Shown here one piece after another: positions 1 to 9,070 of a stretch of 64,000 nt of DNA (its first letter is position 1; each line of letters opens with the position of its first letter). This DNA comes from an uncultured Deferribacterales bacterium (GTDB lineage: Bacteria > Chrysiogenota > Deferribacteres > Deferribacterales > Mucispirillaceae), in assembly GCA_947853665.1 (NCBI GenBank), contig CANTXF010000016.1:124001-188000 (forward strand). Direction: 5' to 3'. The position numbers were made by a program, and so were the translations under genes. Below the pieces are notes generated by a model that ran no database searches, was not told the DNA's origin, and saw only the letters and a program-made list of their open reading frames with translations.

Positions 1-185
1 ATATTATAAAAAATTCTTCTGATAAATATTAAAAAACGGTCTGTAAATCTTAAGGTTTTTTAAACCGCACTTGATATGCCTGCTAAAAAATATCTTTATT
101 ACAAATAGATTATTAAATAAATATCCCCTGCCGCGCATTTTCGGTTTCTATTTTTATATTTTTTATTATATTTTAACGAAATCTC

Positions 186-214
186 TTGACAACCGCGCAA
201 GTCGAGTATATTAA
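186..214 (+). promoter_or_regulatory. Promoter of potABCD
   Basis: A perfect -35 box TTGACA (186-191) is followed after 17 bases by TATTAA (209-214), a 4/6 match to the -10 consensus. It lies about 40 bases upstream of the potA start and is the only sigma70-like site I see in the AT-rich first 250 bases. The potA ribosome site GGTGAGG (248-254) sits unusually close to the ATG at 256. Confidence 0.65.
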
Positions 215-255
215 TCAGCTCGTATTTCTGAAAAGCAAAAAAACAGCGGTGAGGA

Positions 256-1359
256 ATGGAAAACAGAAAACCGGTCGTAGAGCTTCAGAACGTTAAAAAA
301 AGTTTTGACGACAAAACGATACTTAAAAATATAAACCTTACCATATATAACGGCGAGTTTCTGACCCTTCTGGGGCCGTCCGGCTGCGGCAAGACCACCA
401 CTCTGCGCATTATAGCAGGCTTCGAATCGGCCGATTCCGGAAACGTGATAATAAACGGCGAAAGGGTAAACGATATACCTCCGAATAAACGAGGAGTACA
501 CACTGTTTTCCAGAGCTACGCTCTCTTCCCCCACATGACGGTCTACAATAACGTGGCCTTCGGCCTTAAAATGCACAAAGTCCCCAAAAATGAAATAAAA
601 TCGAGAGTTACGGAAGTCCTGCGTATCGTAAAGCTGGAAAACTTTGCGGACAGGAAGCCCCACCAGCTTTCAGGCGGCCAGCAGCAGAGGGTCGCCCTCG
701 CCAGAGCTCTCGTAAACAAACCTCTCGTCCTGCTTCTGGACGAACCGCTCAGCGCCCTTGACGCAAGCCTGAGAAAAGGCATGCAGAAAGAGCTTAAACA
801 GCTTCAGAGAGCCCTTGGAATAACCTTTATACTCGTAACCCACGATCAGGAGGAGGCCCTTTCCATGTCAGACAGGGTAGTCGTTATGAACGAAGGCGTT
901 ATAGAGCAGACAGGTACTCCCAAAAACGTTTATGAGGAACCCAATTCCGTTTTTGTGGCAGGCTTTATAGGCGATATAAACATATTAAACGGGGAAGTTC
1001 TCGGACTTGGCGACGGCGGTATAAGCGCTCGGGTGGAAGGCCGCCTGTGCGCGATAAAAACGAAAAAAAGCCTGAAAATAGGCGACAGATTTAAGCTCTT
1101 GCTGCGGCCTGAAGATATGCGCATCGAAAAGCTGAGCGAAAATCCGGAAACCGACGGGCTAATGATAGGCAACGTAGTGCTGAAAACCTATAAAGGCGCC
1201 ACCCTAGACACACTTATACGCCTTCAGAACGGAACCCAGATAAAGGCAAGCGAATTTTTCGACGAAGAATACGAGGATTTCGACTATAATATGGACGAAA
1301 AAGTTTCCATAGGCTGGGTATCCGGCTGGGAGGTGGTGCTGCCAGATGAAGGAGCGTAA
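256..1359 (+). CDS. potA: Spermidine/putrescine ABC transporter ATPase PotA
   Basis: This is the cytoplasmic ATPase that powers polyamine import through PotB and PotC. Residues 40-48 carry Walker [10 protein letters not shown], 138-142 the ABC signature LSGGQ and 159-164 Walker B LLLDEP. The C-terminal third (from about residue 240) fits a regulatory TOBE/OB domain, as in PotA and CysA-like ATPases. At 367 residues it has the family's normal length. It is the first gene of a four-gene operon: its last 14 bases overlap potB, and permeases and a binding protein follow directly, which fixes the assignment. Whether spermidine or putrescine is preferred cannot be read from the sequence. Confidence 0.93.
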   Translation: MENRKPVVELQNVKKSFDDKTILKNINLTIYNGEFLTLLGPSGCGKTTTLRIIAGFESADSGNVIINGERVNDIPPNKRGVHTVFQSYALFPHMTVYNNVAFGLKMHKVPKNEIKSRVTEVLRIVKLENFADRKPHQLSGGQQQRVALARALVNKPLVLLLDEPLSALDASLRKGMQKELKQLQRALGITFILVTHDQEEALSMSDRVVVMNEGVIEQTGTPKNVYEEPNSVFVAGFIGDINILNGEVLGLGDGGISARVEGRLCAIKTKKSLKIGDRFKLLLRPEDMRIEKLSENPETDGLMIGNVVLKTYKGATLDTLIRLQNGTQIKASEFFDEEYEDFDYNMDEKVSIGWVSGWEVVLPDEGA

Positions 1360-2197
1360 CCTTTTTCAGATAGTCACAATCGGCATAATCGCTATTTGGC
1401 TCGTTATTTTCGCCCTCATACCCAATATAATGGTGTTTGCCGTCAGTTTTATGGAGCGCAGCGAAGAATCCTTTATAAAGGCGGCCTTTACCTTTGAAAA
1501 CTACCGGGCCTTTTTCAGCTCCATGTATTTTTCGATATTCGCCGCGTCTTTCAAGATGGCCTTTATCACCACGCTTATATGCCTTGTGATAGGATATCCA
1601 TTCGCTTTCATACTGGCAAGATCAGGATCCCGCTTTAAGAGCCTGCTGGCGCTGTTTGTGATAATACCGTACTGGACAAGCGCCCTTATAAGAACGTACG
1701 CCATAAAAGTAATCCTTACCACAAACGGGCTTATCAATACGTTCCTTATAAAAGCGGGCGTTATCAGCGAGCCTCTGAATATGCTCTATACTCAGGGAGC
1801 GGTCGTTCTCGGGCTTGTATACACATTGCTGCCATTTATGATACTGCCTTTATACGCCGCAATAGACAAGCTGGACACAAGATATATAGAAGCCTCTCAG
1901 GATTTGGGAGCATCCAGGCTTCAGACACTTGCCTACGTTATAATCCCGATAACCGTACCCGGCATAGTGGCTGGTTGTCTCCTTGTATTCCTGCCCTCTC
2001 TGGGGCTTTTCTATATACCGGACATATTGGGCGGAGCCAAAAACATTCTTATAGGAAACCTTATAAGAGACCAGTTCCTTAATTCGAGAAACTGGCCTTT
2101 CGGCGCCGCGGCTAGCAACATTCTTACCATAGTTATGGCTTTTATGCTTTTTGCGTACTACAAAAGCGTGCGGGCAATAAACCGCAGGGTGCTGTGA
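1346..2197 (+). CDS. potB: Polyamine ABC transporter permease PotB
   Basis: Inner-membrane permease of the polyamine importer, 283 residues, with about six hydrophobic segments beginning at residues 8-35. The cytoplasmic EAA loop that contacts the ATPase is seen at about 182-201 (EASQDLGAS followed by a hydrophobic stretch). It starts 14 bases inside potA, so translation is probably coupled. It is distinguished from potC by order and by its PotB/HisM-like N-terminus. The substrate is inferred from the complete potABCD context. Confidence 0.92.
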   Translation: MKERNLFQIVTIGIIAIWLVIFALIPNIMVFAVSFMERSEESFIKAAFTFENYRAFFSSMYFSIFAASFKMAFITTLICLVIGYPFAFILARSGSRFKSLLALFVIIPYWTSALIRTYAIKVILTTNGLINTFLIKAGVISEPLNMLYTQGAVVLGLVYTLLPFMILPLYAAIDKLDTRYIEASQDLGASRLQTLAYVIIPITVPGIVAGCLLVFLPSLGLFYIPDILGGAKNILIGNLIRDQFLNSRNWPFGAAASNILTIVMAFMLFAYYKSVRAINRRVL

Positions 2198-2970
2198 TGC
2201 TGAACAAACTGCTGAAAAGGTCGTATCTGGGTGCCGTATATCTTTTTCTGTACGCTCCGCTGTTTCTGCTCATAATATTGTCCTTCAATTCCTCGGAGTT
2301 CGGTACGAAGTGGACCGGATTTACCACTGACTGGTACTTAAAGCTGTTTAATAACGGCACTCTTATGGACGCGGCGGTAAATTCCTTCCTTGTTGCCGTT
2401 TCCTCCGCCACAACGGCCACGGTCATCGGAACCCTGGCCGCCGTAAGTATTTTCAGATTCAGGTTTTTCGGCAGAAATTTCCTTATGACCATGCTTTATA
2501 TAGTGATGATGTCGCCCGAAATCGTTATGGGAATATCGCTGCTTATACTCTTTATGACGCTTAACATACCATTAGGCTTCCAGACGCTGCTGATAGCCCA
2601 CACGACTTTCAGCCTTCCTTTCGTTATGATAGTGCTTTTCACAAGGCTTTCCGATTTTGACAAAAGCGTTATAGAGGCGGCGAAAGACCTGGGGGCTGAC
2701 GAGCTTAAAACTTTCTGGTATGTGATACTGCCGTCCATAGCTCCCGCCGTAGTGGCCGGATGGCTTTTAAGCTTTACCATATCGATGGACGACAGCATAG
2801 CCAGCTTTTTTACTACCGGCCCGGGTTTTGAAGTTCTGCCGCTTAAAATATATTCTATGGTACGCCTCGGCATAAAACCGGAAGTAAACGCTTTAAGCGC
2901 TATAATATTTGTTTTCTGTATCATTTTAGTGGTAATAGCCCAATTTTTGCTTAAAGAGAGGAAAAAATGA
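2197..2970 (+). CDS. potC: Polyamine ABC transporter permease PotC
   Basis: Second inner-membrane permease of the importer, about 257 residues with six predicted membrane segments. The EAA loop is at about 160-179 (EAAKDLGADELKTFWYVILP). I place the start at the ATG whose first base is the last base of the potB stop (TGATG). A GTG three bases earlier (2194) would give one more residue and cannot be excluded. Its stop overlaps the potD start by four bases. PotB and PotC are expected to form the heteromeric channel. Confidence 0.92.
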   Translation: MLNKLLKRSYLGAVYLFLYAPLFLLIILSFNSSEFGTKWTGFTTDWYLKLFNNGTLMDAAVNSFLVAVSSATTATVIGTLAAVSIFRFRFFGRNFLMTMLYIVMMSPEIVMGISLLILFMTLNIPLGFQTLLIAHTTFSLPFVMIVLFTRLSDFDKSVIEAAKDLGADELKTFWYVILPSIAPAVVAGWLLSFTISMDDSIASFFTTGPGFEVLPLKIYSMVRLGIKPEVNALSAIIFVFCIILVVIAQFLLKERKK

Positions 2971-4001
2971 AAAAACTGCTAACGGTTATCTTAATGTCTC
3001 TTGCTCTTTTTTCCTGCGGGAAAAAAGCGGAAAAGGAAGTCCACGTTTTCAACTGGTCGGAATATATTCCGGACGAAATACTGAAACAATTTGAAAAGGA
3101 AACGGGAATAAAGGTCGTATATACCACATACGACAGCAACGAAGCAATGTACGCCAAACTTAAAGTTCTCGACGGCGCAGGCTACGACGTTACCTTTCCA
3201 TCTACTTATTATATAAAAAAAATGAGCGACGAAGGGCTTATCAGTAAAATAGACAAATCGAAGCTGACAAACTATAAAGAGCTCGACCCTGCGCTCCTGA
3301 ACCAGCCTTTCGACCCGGACAACAGCTACAGCGTGCCGTTTATGTGGGGCACCACCGGCATAGGGGTAAACGCCAAATATATAGACCCATCGTCCGTAAC
3401 TAAATGGAAAGACCTGTGGAAGCCGGAATATAAGGGCAAACTCATGCTGCAGAACGACGTGCGGGAGGTATTCCATATGGCGCTGACGGCACTTGGATAT
3501 TCAGGAAACTCTACCGACGAAAAACAAATAGAGCAGGCGTACGAAGAGCTGAAAAAACTTATGCCCTCCGTGCGCCTCTTTAATTCGGATTCTCCCAAGG
3601 TGCCCTTCCTCAATGAAGAAGTATATATTGGCATGCTGTGGGGCGGAGAAGCTTTCAGGGCCCAAAAAGTAAACCCCGATATAAAATTCATCTATCCCGA
3701 AGAGGGAGTAGCCCTTTGGGCGGACAGCCTGGTAATCCCCAGCAAAGCGAAAAACCCGGAAAACGCCATGATATTCATAGATTTTCTCATAAGGCCCGAT
3801 ATTTCCGCAAAAATATCCGATTCCGTGGGCTATATGTCTCCGGTGGTATCATCCAAGGAATACCTGGATAACGAAACGAAAAACAGCCGTATAATATTCC
3901 CCACAAAAGAAGACCTGCGCAACGCCGAATTTCAGCTCAACGTAGGCCAGGCCATTACTATATATCAAAAATACTGGGAGAAGCTGAAATCGGGCAAATA
4001 A
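2967..4001 (+). CDS. potD: Polyamine-binding lipoprotein PotD
   Basis: Substrate-binding component of the PotABCD importer. The N-terminus is a lipoprotein signal: Lys-Lys, a hydrophobic core, then the lipobox LFSC with the modified cysteine at residue 17. The protein is thus membrane-anchored, not free in the periplasm as in E. coli. The mature part starts with the PotD/PotF-typical HVFNWSEYIPDEIL. Length is 344 residues. It overlaps potC by four bases (ATGA) and is followed at once by a strong terminator, so it closes the operon. Confidence 0.93.
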   Translation: MKKLLTVILMSLALFSCGKKAEKEVHVFNWSEYIPDEILKQFEKETGIKVVYTTYDSNEAMYAKLKVLDGAGYDVTFPSTYYIKKMSDEGLISKIDKSKLTNYKELDPALLNQPFDPDNSYSVPFMWGTTGIGVNAKYIDPSSVTKWKDLWKPEYKGKLMLQNDVREVFHMALTALGYSGNSTDEKQIEQAYEELKKLMPSVRLFNSDSPKVPFLNEEVYIGMLWGGEAFRAQKVNPDIKFIYPEEGVALWADSLVIPSKAKNPENAMIFIDFLIRPDISAKISDSVGYMSPVVSSKEYLDNETKNSRIIFPTKEDLRNAEFQLNVGQAITIYQKYWEKLKSGK

Positions 4002-4005
4002 AATA

Positions 4006-4033
4006 AAAGCCGCTCTTACGAGCGGCTTTTTTA
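4006..4033. terminator. Bidirectional intrinsic terminator
   Basis: A 10-bp perfect stem (4006-4015 with 4020-4029) and a TTAC loop is flanked by T-runs in both directions. It separates potD (+) from the convergent hook-like gene (-), whose TAA stop (4031-4033) lies in the T-tract. Confidence 0.88.
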
Positions 4034-4633
4034 TGCCTTAAGGTCTATAACGCTGCCAAGCATTTCATCCGCCGCTCTGACTGTAAAGGCGTTGCTTTGA
4101 AAATATCTTAAATTTATCATACCGGATACGGTTTCGAACCCAACGTCCACGTTTGAGCCCATAACATATCCGGAAAGCACGGACGCTCCGGTAGGAATAT
4201 AATATTCTCCTGACACTGCGTCTATACGTCCTATCAGCTCTCCCTCGAAATACAGGCCCCCGTCCGCGTCCAGGCGGACATTGCCCCCTGCCCCGGTAAA
4301 TAGTATGCTTCCAGACGGCGAACGAAGGTTTCCAAGATCGTCTATACTGAAACGCTTAGCCGCGGCGCCGTAATAATCGGCGGAAGAAACGTCGGAACCC
4401 TTCCCTCCGAAAACGGCAATATCGCCGGGATTCCCGGTAGGAACCGCATACCCGTCGCTTTTATTCATTTTTACGGCGGAAAGACGCACCCCGCCTCTGC
4501 TCATATCGGAAAGAACCGCCATGCGCGATTTAAAGGACGGAGTGTTTACATTAGCCGTATTGCCGGCGTTTACAGCCGCGACGGAAGCCGACGCGTTCAG
4601 AGCCGACACGGCGCTGTTAAAGGCGTCTGTCAT
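4031..4633 (-). CDS. Orphan flagellar rod/hook-family protein
   Basis: This 200-residue protein has both ends of a flagellar rod/hook protein. The N-terminal helix ends in ANVNTPSFKS (compare the ANANTPGYK motif of FlgB/FlgC/FlgE/FlgG). The C-terminus, from about residue 160, resembles the flagellar basal-body rod C-terminal domain (RYFQSNAFTVRAADEMLGS). The middle contains GNPGDIAVFGGKG, like the hook-core signature. It is shorter than FlgE, FlgF or FlgG (about 250 or more), lies alone among non-flagellar genes and could be an accessory rod/hook paralogue. No ribosome-binding site precedes the ATG, and the promoter lies so close that the message may be leaderless. Confidence 0.75.
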   Translation of the reverse strand: MTDAFNSAVSALNASASVAAVNAGNTANVNTPSFKSRMAVLSDMSRGGVRLSAVKMNKSDGYAVPTGNPGDIAVFGGKGSDVSSADYYGAAAKRFSIDDLGNLRSPSGSILFTGAGGNVRLDADGGLYFEGELIGRIDAVSGEYYIPTGASVLSGYVMGSNVDVGFETVSGMINLRYFQSNAFTVRAADEMLGSVIDLKA

Positions 4634-4639
4634 GCTTAT

Positions 4640-4668
4640 AATTTATAATTTTTAACGGGACTTTTCAA
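4640..4668 (-). promoter_or_regulatory. Promoter of the hook-like gene, possibly leaderless
   Basis: On the minus strand TTGAAA (4663-4668) is followed after 17 bases by TAAATT (4640-4645); TATAAA at 4642-4647 is an alternative with a 15-base spacer. The ATG is at 4633-4631, so transcription should begin at or next to the start codon. Confidence 0.45.
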
Positions 4669-4679
4669 GTATTTCCGGC

Positions 4680-4730
4680 TTGCAAAATATATATACCGGG
4701 ATATAATTACACCCGGAAAAATTTCAGAGG
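4680..4730 (+). promoter_or_regulatory. Promoter and ribosome site of the selenium operon
   Basis: TTGCAA (4680-4685), a 16-base spacer and a perfect TATAAT (4702-4707), followed by AGAGG (4726-4730) seven bases before the ATG at 4738. All six downstream genes overlap their neighbours, so this is likely the operon's only promoter. Confidence 0.65.
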
Positions 4731-4737
4731 TAACCTG

Positions 4738-5820
4738 ATGAGACGTATAGCATTTATACCTGTAGCGGCGGGAATCGTAATAGGGATAACGGCTTCTTTG
4801 CTCGTAATGTTCGGAAATCCGGGCAATATGGGCGTATGCGTAGCCTGCTTCACCAGAGATACGGTTGGAGCGCTGGGCTTTCACAGGGCGGGAATAGTCC
4901 AATACATAAGGCCGGAAATATTAGGCTTTATCATAGGCGCCCTTATATCGGCCATGCTTTTCAGAGAATTCAAACCAAGGGCCGGTTCCACTCCTTTCGC
5001 CCGTTTTTTTCTGGGGATGTTCGCAATGATAGGGGCTCTCGTTTTTCTGGGGTGCCCATGGAGAGCTTACCTGCGCCTTGCGGGAGGAGACTGGAACGCC
5101 ATAGCAGGCATAGCCGGCCTTGTATGCGGCGTTCTTATAGGCATATTTTTTCTTAAAAGAGGTTTTTCGCTGGGAAGAAACAGAAAAACCTTTATGTTTG
5201 CCGGCTACCTTATGCCCATACTTGCGGTCGGGCTTCTTATTTTGCTGATTACAGGAATACAGTTCGGCAAAACACCCGAAGGGAATCCCGCGCCTCCCGT
5301 ATTTTTCTCTTCGAGCGGCCCGGGAAGCCAGCACGCGCCTCTTATAATATCTCTCATAGCCGGTATAGTAATAGGCATTATAGCTCAGAAATCGCGCTTC
5401 TGCACTATTGCCGCGATAAGGGATACCGTTCTCTTAAAGGACGGCCATCTGCTCCAGGGCGTAATAGCCTTTATCATTGCGGCTTTCGTAACCAATCTTT
5501 TTCTGGGCCAGTTTCATCCCGGTTTTGAAGGACAGCCGGTGGCCCATACCAACACCTTGTGGAATTTCCTCGGTATGGTGCTGTCAGGTCTTGCGTTCAC
5601 TCTGGCGGGCGGATGCCCGGGAAGGCAGCTGATACTTTCCGGAGAGGGTGATTCCGACGCGGCCGTATTTGTAGCGGGAATGGCAGCCGGAGCGGCAGTT
5701 GCACACAATTTCAGCCTGGCAAGCTCAGGCGCCGGGATAACCTCCTTTGCGCCTTACGCTGTTTTTATCGGCCTGGCGTTTTGCGTTATTCTGGGATTTA
5801 CCATGAGGGAAAGAGGATGA
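4738..5820 (+). CDS. yedE: YedE-family putative selenium transporter
   Basis: A polytopic inner-membrane protein of 360 residues in the YeeE/YedE family, with about ten hydrophobic segments in two related halves. Each half carries a Gly-Cys-Pro turn (LGCPWRAYLR in the first, GGCPGRQLILSGEG in the second), the cysteine-containing pore motif of the family. YeeE members import thiosulfate. The longer YedE type co-occurs with selenium metabolism genes and is proposed to carry a selenium compound. The four genes that follow (TusA-like, cysteine desulfurase-like, DUF3343, FetAB) support the selenium-linked type. The substrate is inferred, not shown. Confidence 0.85.
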   Translation: MRRIAFIPVAAGIVIGITASLLVMFGNPGNMGVCVACFTRDTVGALGFHRAGIVQYIRPEILGFIIGALISAMLFREFKPRAGSTPFARFFLGMFAMIGALVFLGCPWRAYLRLAGGDWNAIAGIAGLVCGVLIGIFFLKRGFSLGRNRKTFMFAGYLMPILAVGLLILLITGIQFGKTPEGNPAPPVFFSSSGPGSQHAPLIISLIAGIVIGIIAQKSRFCTIAAIRDTVLLKDGHLLQGVIAFIIAAFVTNLFLGQFHPGFEGQPVAHTNTLWNFLGMVLSGLAFTLAGGCPGRQLILSGEGDSDAAVFVAGMAAGAAVAHNFSLASSGAGITSFAPYAVFIGLAFCVILGFTMRERG

Positions 5821-6029
5821 AAAAGACTGTAGATACAAGAGGATACTCGTGCCCTGAACCGGTGCTTATGACAAAAAACGCCATAGCATCCGACGAAAAC
5901 GGCGAGCTTACCATATTGACGGATGCCGGAACTCCTAAGGAAAACGTTACCCGTTTTGCGGAATATTCGGGTTATAAGGTCGAAACCGAGCCTTTTGAGG
6001 ACGGGTTCCGATTAAACCTGACAAAATGA
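5817..6029 (+). CDS. TusA/SirA-like sulfur or selenium carrier
   Basis: A 70-residue TusA-fold protein. The functional Cys-Pro-x-Pro motif is at residues 12-15 (SCPEP), where the cysteine would carry a persulfide or selenide. I use the ATG at 5817 that overlaps the yedE stop (ATGA). An upstream in-frame start at 5781 would only add residues encoded within yedE. It equals the N-terminal domain of YedF without the C-terminal DsrE-like part. It ends in a four-base overlap with the desulfurase-like gene, its likely donor. Confidence 0.85.
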   Translation: MKKTVDTRGYSCPEPVLMTKNAIASDENGELTILTDAGTPKENVTRFAEYSGYKVETEPFEDGFRLNLTK

Positions 6030-7177
6030 TTTATATGGATAACGCTGCCACTACGTTTCCCAAACCGGAGCAGGCGGCCGAAGCCATCAGGAAATTTATT
6101 ACAGATATAGGCGCGAACGCCGGACGCTCGGGGCACAGCTGCTCCGTGCGTGCCGGACGCGTCATATACGAAGCGAGAGAAGCTGCCGCGGCTCTTTTCA
6201 ATATAGGAGACCCTTTACGCGTTATCTTCACTTTAAACGCAACCGCGGCTATCAATACTGCTTTATACGGGATTCTGGAAGAAGGCGACTTGATAGTTAC
6301 CTCCGACGCGGAGCACAATTCGTCCATGCGTCCCATCAGGGAGCTTTCGCAGAGAAAAGGCATAAGGCTGGTAACGGCGCGTACCGATGAAAACGGCGTG
6401 ATAGACTATGATGATCTGCGTGCAAAATCAAAGGGCGCAAAGCTTATTTCCATAGCTCACGGCAATAACGTTACGGGAGCCGTATCCGATATAAAAAGCG
6501 CCGCGGATATTGCCCATGAAAACGGAGCCTATTTTATGACGGACGCGGCGCAGACGGCCGGTCTTATAGAAATAGATATGGAGTCCTGCGGAATCGACAT
6601 ACTCTGCGCCAGCGGCCATAAAGGGCTTTACGGCCCACAGGGCACGGGAATTATGATATTGGGAGAAAATATCGACCACAGGAAAATGAAGACCCTTTTC
6701 CAGGGAGGCACGGGCAGCCGTTCGGAGGAAGAGCGTCAGCCTGAAATGCTCCCGGATAAATTCGAATCGGGGACTGCCAACGGGCCGGGTATAGCCGGGC
6801 TTTCGGCATCTATAAAATGGCTTTCGGAGCGCGGCGTAGAAGCAAACTATATCCATGAAAAAAAATTGAGAGACAGCCTTCTTGCCGGGCTGGCGGATAT
6901 AGGCTGCGTGGAGCTGTACGCGTCTCCCGCCGGTTCGGTGTCTACCGGGACGCTTTCCTTCAATATACAGGGAAGAGAATCGTCGGAAATATGTTACCGG
7001 CTTGATTCCGCATACGGTATAATGACAAGGGCCGGACTTCACTGCGCGCCGTCCGTGCACCGCCGGATAGGGACTTACCCCGAAGGAACCGTAAGGCTGT
7101 CGGTAGGCGCCTTTACAAGCCTGCAGGACGTGGATTTCACTATAAATGCCGTAAAAGAGCTCGCCAGTGAAAAGTAA
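6026..7177 (+). CDS. Class V aminotransferase, cysteine desulfurase/selenocysteine lyase type
   Basis: A PLP enzyme of 383 residues expected to release sulfur from cysteine or selenium from selenocysteine. The PLP lysine is K199 in SGHKGLYGPQG. The candidate catalytic cysteine is C340 in GLHCAPSVHRRIG. The N-terminus MIYMDNAATTFPKP and the lack of an IscS C-terminal tail match the shorter subgroup often found beside YedE, YedF-like and DUF3343 genes. The clustering suggests it feeds the adjacent TusA-like and DUF3343 carriers. Sulfur versus selenium preference is not decidable from sequence. Confidence 0.85.
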   Translation: MIYMDNAATTFPKPEQAAEAIRKFITDIGANAGRSGHSCSVRAGRVIYEAREAAAALFNIGDPLRVIFTLNATAAINTALYGILEEGDLIVTSDAEHNSSMRPIRELSQRKGIRLVTARTDENGVIDYDDLRAKSKGAKLISIAHGNNVTGAVSDIKSAADIAHENGAYFMTDAAQTAGLIEIDMESCGIDILCASGHKGLYGPQGTGIMILGENIDHRKMKTLFQGGTGSRSEEERQPEMLPDKFESGTANGPGIAGLSASIKWLSERGVEANYIHEKKLRDSLLAGLADIGCVELYASPAGSVSTGTLSFNIQGRESSEICYRLDSAYGIMTRAGLHCAPSVHRRIGTYPEGTVRLSVGAFTSLQDVDFTINAVKELASEK

Positions 7178-7400
7178 CGGATACATTCTCGTCTATACTA
7201 CTTCCTCCGCTTTCAAAGCGGAAAAAATCTTAAAAAACGCAGGAATGAACATAAAGCTCGTGCCTACTCCCAGACATCTTTCAAGCGATTGCGGAATAAG
7301 CGTATATTTTGAAGCCGCTTCTACGGACGAAATAACAAACCTTCTGGACGAAAAAAGCATAGAATACGAAATAGGCGGCATGGAACAAGCCGATGACTAA
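7167..7400 (+). CDS. DUF3343 putative Se/S carrier-like protein
   Basis: A small protein of 77 residues matching the DUF3343 family. The N-terminal strand YILVYTTSSAFKAEKIL is followed by LVPTPRHLSSDCGISVYF, containing the conserved proline-arginine segment and the single cysteine (DCGI) expected to bind the chalcogen. The family accompanies YedE/YedF and orphan SelD genes in anaerobes with selenium-dependent molybdenum hydroxylases. That is known from genome comparison, not biochemistry. It overlaps the desulfurase-like gene by 11 bases and the ABC ATPase gene by 8. Confidence 0.8.
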   Translation: MKSNGYILVYTTSSAFKAEKILKNAGMNIKLVPTPRHLSSDCGISVYFEAASTDEITNLLDEKSIEYEIGGMEQADD

Positions 7401-8055
7401 TATGGTTCTGGAGTTTAAGCGCGCAGCCTTTAAATGGCCGGACGGGCCTGAACTGAAAAATATAAATCTTAAAGTCGGAAAAGGCGACTTCATACTTATT
7501 ACCGGACCCTCGGGTTCGGGTAAATCCACCCTTCTGCGGCTGGCTTCAAGGCTTGAAGAGCCGTCCGCAGGCATAATACTTTTCAACGGAATCCCCATAA
7601 CGGAAATAAACCCGGAAATGCTGCGCCGCAAGGTCGCATTCATACAGCAAACCCCCACGGTTACGGACGGTTCGGTAAAGGATAATCTGCTGCTGCCCTA
7701 TTCTTTTGCAGTTAACAGAAAAAGCCAGGTTCCGGACGATAAAGATATTCGTGAAAATTTAAAAAAACTGCGTCTTGATATTAACCCGGATAAGGATGCG
7801 TCGTCATTGAGCGTAGGACAAAGGCAAAGACTGTGCATACTGCGCTCCCTGCTCCTGAAACCGGCCGTTCTGCTGATGGACGAGCCCACAAGCGCCCTTG
7901 ACCCGGAAAGCAGGCTGCTTGTGGAAAAAATGTCGGAAGAAGTTAATCTGGAAGGCACGGCCATACTAATGGTCAGCCATTCGGAATACAGGCCGTCGGT
8001 TCCGTACAGAAAAATCACAGTTAAAGACGGCCGTATTACGGAAGAACGACAATGA
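7393..8055 (+). CDS. fetA: FetA/YbbL-like ABC exporter ATPase
   Basis: ATPase of 220 residues with Walker A GPSGSGKST (38-46), a variant signature LSVGQ (139-143) and Walker B LLMDEP (160-165). The next gene encodes the FetB/YbbM (UPF0014) membrane partner, so the pair corresponds to E. coli FetAB, associated with iron export and peroxide resistance. Its overlap with the DUF3343 gene and the absence of an internal promoter make it part of the selenium-linked transcript. That raises the possibility that this pair moves something other than iron. ATG at 7402 is an alternative start three codons in. Confidence 0.8.
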   Translation: MTNMVLEFKRAAFKWPDGPELKNINLKVGKGDFILITGPSGSGKSTLLRLASRLEEPSAGIILFNGIPITEINPEMLRRKVAFIQQTPTVTDGSVKDNLLLPYSFAVNRKSQVPDDKDIRENLKKLRLDINPDKDASSLSVGQRQRLCILRSLLLKPAVLLMDEPTSALDPESRLLVEKMSEEVNLEGTAILMVSHSEYRPSVPYRKITVKDGRITEERQ

Positions 8056-8828
8056 ACGGCGCCATTGAAATATCGACGGGAAACCTGGCGATAGGTCTGA
8101 TTTTTATCGTTATTGCGGGAATAATGTCCGTAATCCACGGGCTGAAGCTGGAAAAGGATTTGACGATAGGAACGATACGCTCTATCGCTCAGCTTACGGC
8201 CATGGGATACCTGCTTAAAATAATTTTCAGCATGGAGTCGGCCGTTTTTGTCATTATTCTGTTTGCCGTTATGACCTTTTTCGCGGCGGAAATAATAAAA
8301 GGACGCGTAAAAAAACAAAACGTACCCTATTTTCTTCCCACTCTTTTTTCTGTGCAGATAACGTTTTTTTTAATAACATACATAGTAACCGCTCTTATAG
8401 TGGAAGCTAAACCCTGGTGGACTCCGCAATACTTTATACCTATCGGAGGTATGATAGCGGGAAATTCCATGAGCGCGCTTGCCATATCTCTCGACAGGCT
8501 TTTTTCCGACTTTAAAGCGAAAAGAGCGCTGGTGGAAATGAAACTGTGCCTGGGAGCCTCTCCCGCAGAAGCAAGCAGTGAAATATTCAAAGACGCTCTG
8601 AAAGCAGGGATGATACCATCCATAAACGGAATGATGGGCGCTGGCCTCGTTTCCATACCCGGCATGATGACTGGGCAGATTCTGGCAGGCTCCGACCCTA
8701 CGGAAGCGGTAAAATACCAGATAGTGGTTATGCTTATGCTTGTGGCTTCTACTGCCATAGCGAGCTTTATAGTGCTGAAACTTGTAGGCGGGCGCTGCTT
8801 CGGAAAAGGCGGCAATCTGCTTGTATAG
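8052..8828 (+). CDS. fetB: FetB/YbbM-like (UPF0014) membrane component
   Basis: Inner-membrane protein of 258 residues with about seven hydrophobic segments, belonging to the UPF0014/FetB family. Family hallmarks are the conserved GGMIAGNSMSALAISLDR (about residues 136-153) and MMGAGLVSIPGMMTGQILAG (about 197-216). It overlaps fetA by four bases (ATGA) and ends the operon. FetAB is reported to export iron in E. coli. Here the tight link to selenium/sulfur-carrier genes is unusual and leaves the cargo open. Confidence 0.82.
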   Translation: MNGAIEISTGNLAIGLIFIVIAGIMSVIHGLKLEKDLTIGTIRSIAQLTAMGYLLKIIFSMESAVFVIILFAVMTFFAAEIIKGRVKKQNVPYFLPTLFSVQITFFLITYIVTALIVEAKPWWTPQYFIPIGGMIAGNSMSALAISLDRLFSDFKAKRALVEMKLCLGASPAEASSEIFKDALKAGMIPSINGMMGAGLVSIPGMMTGQILAGSDPTEAVKYQIVVMLMLVASTAIASFIVLKLVGGRCFGKGGNLLV

Positions 8829-9070
8829 CTTATTTTACACACTCTGACGCATAACCCATTAGGCGCCAAGTTTTTAAGGCAATAAGATTTATGCTCCTAA
8901 AGCTTAAAGCCGCATTAACAATATACCTAAGATACGGAGCAAAATTATAAACGGCATTTCCACCGGCTTTAACCGATTGCTCCGGATGAGCGCGAGAACT
9001 GGCCTATATACGGCATCTAAACTCATATATACGGGATTTAAGTAAGAAACCCCTTTAATAAATAATATCA

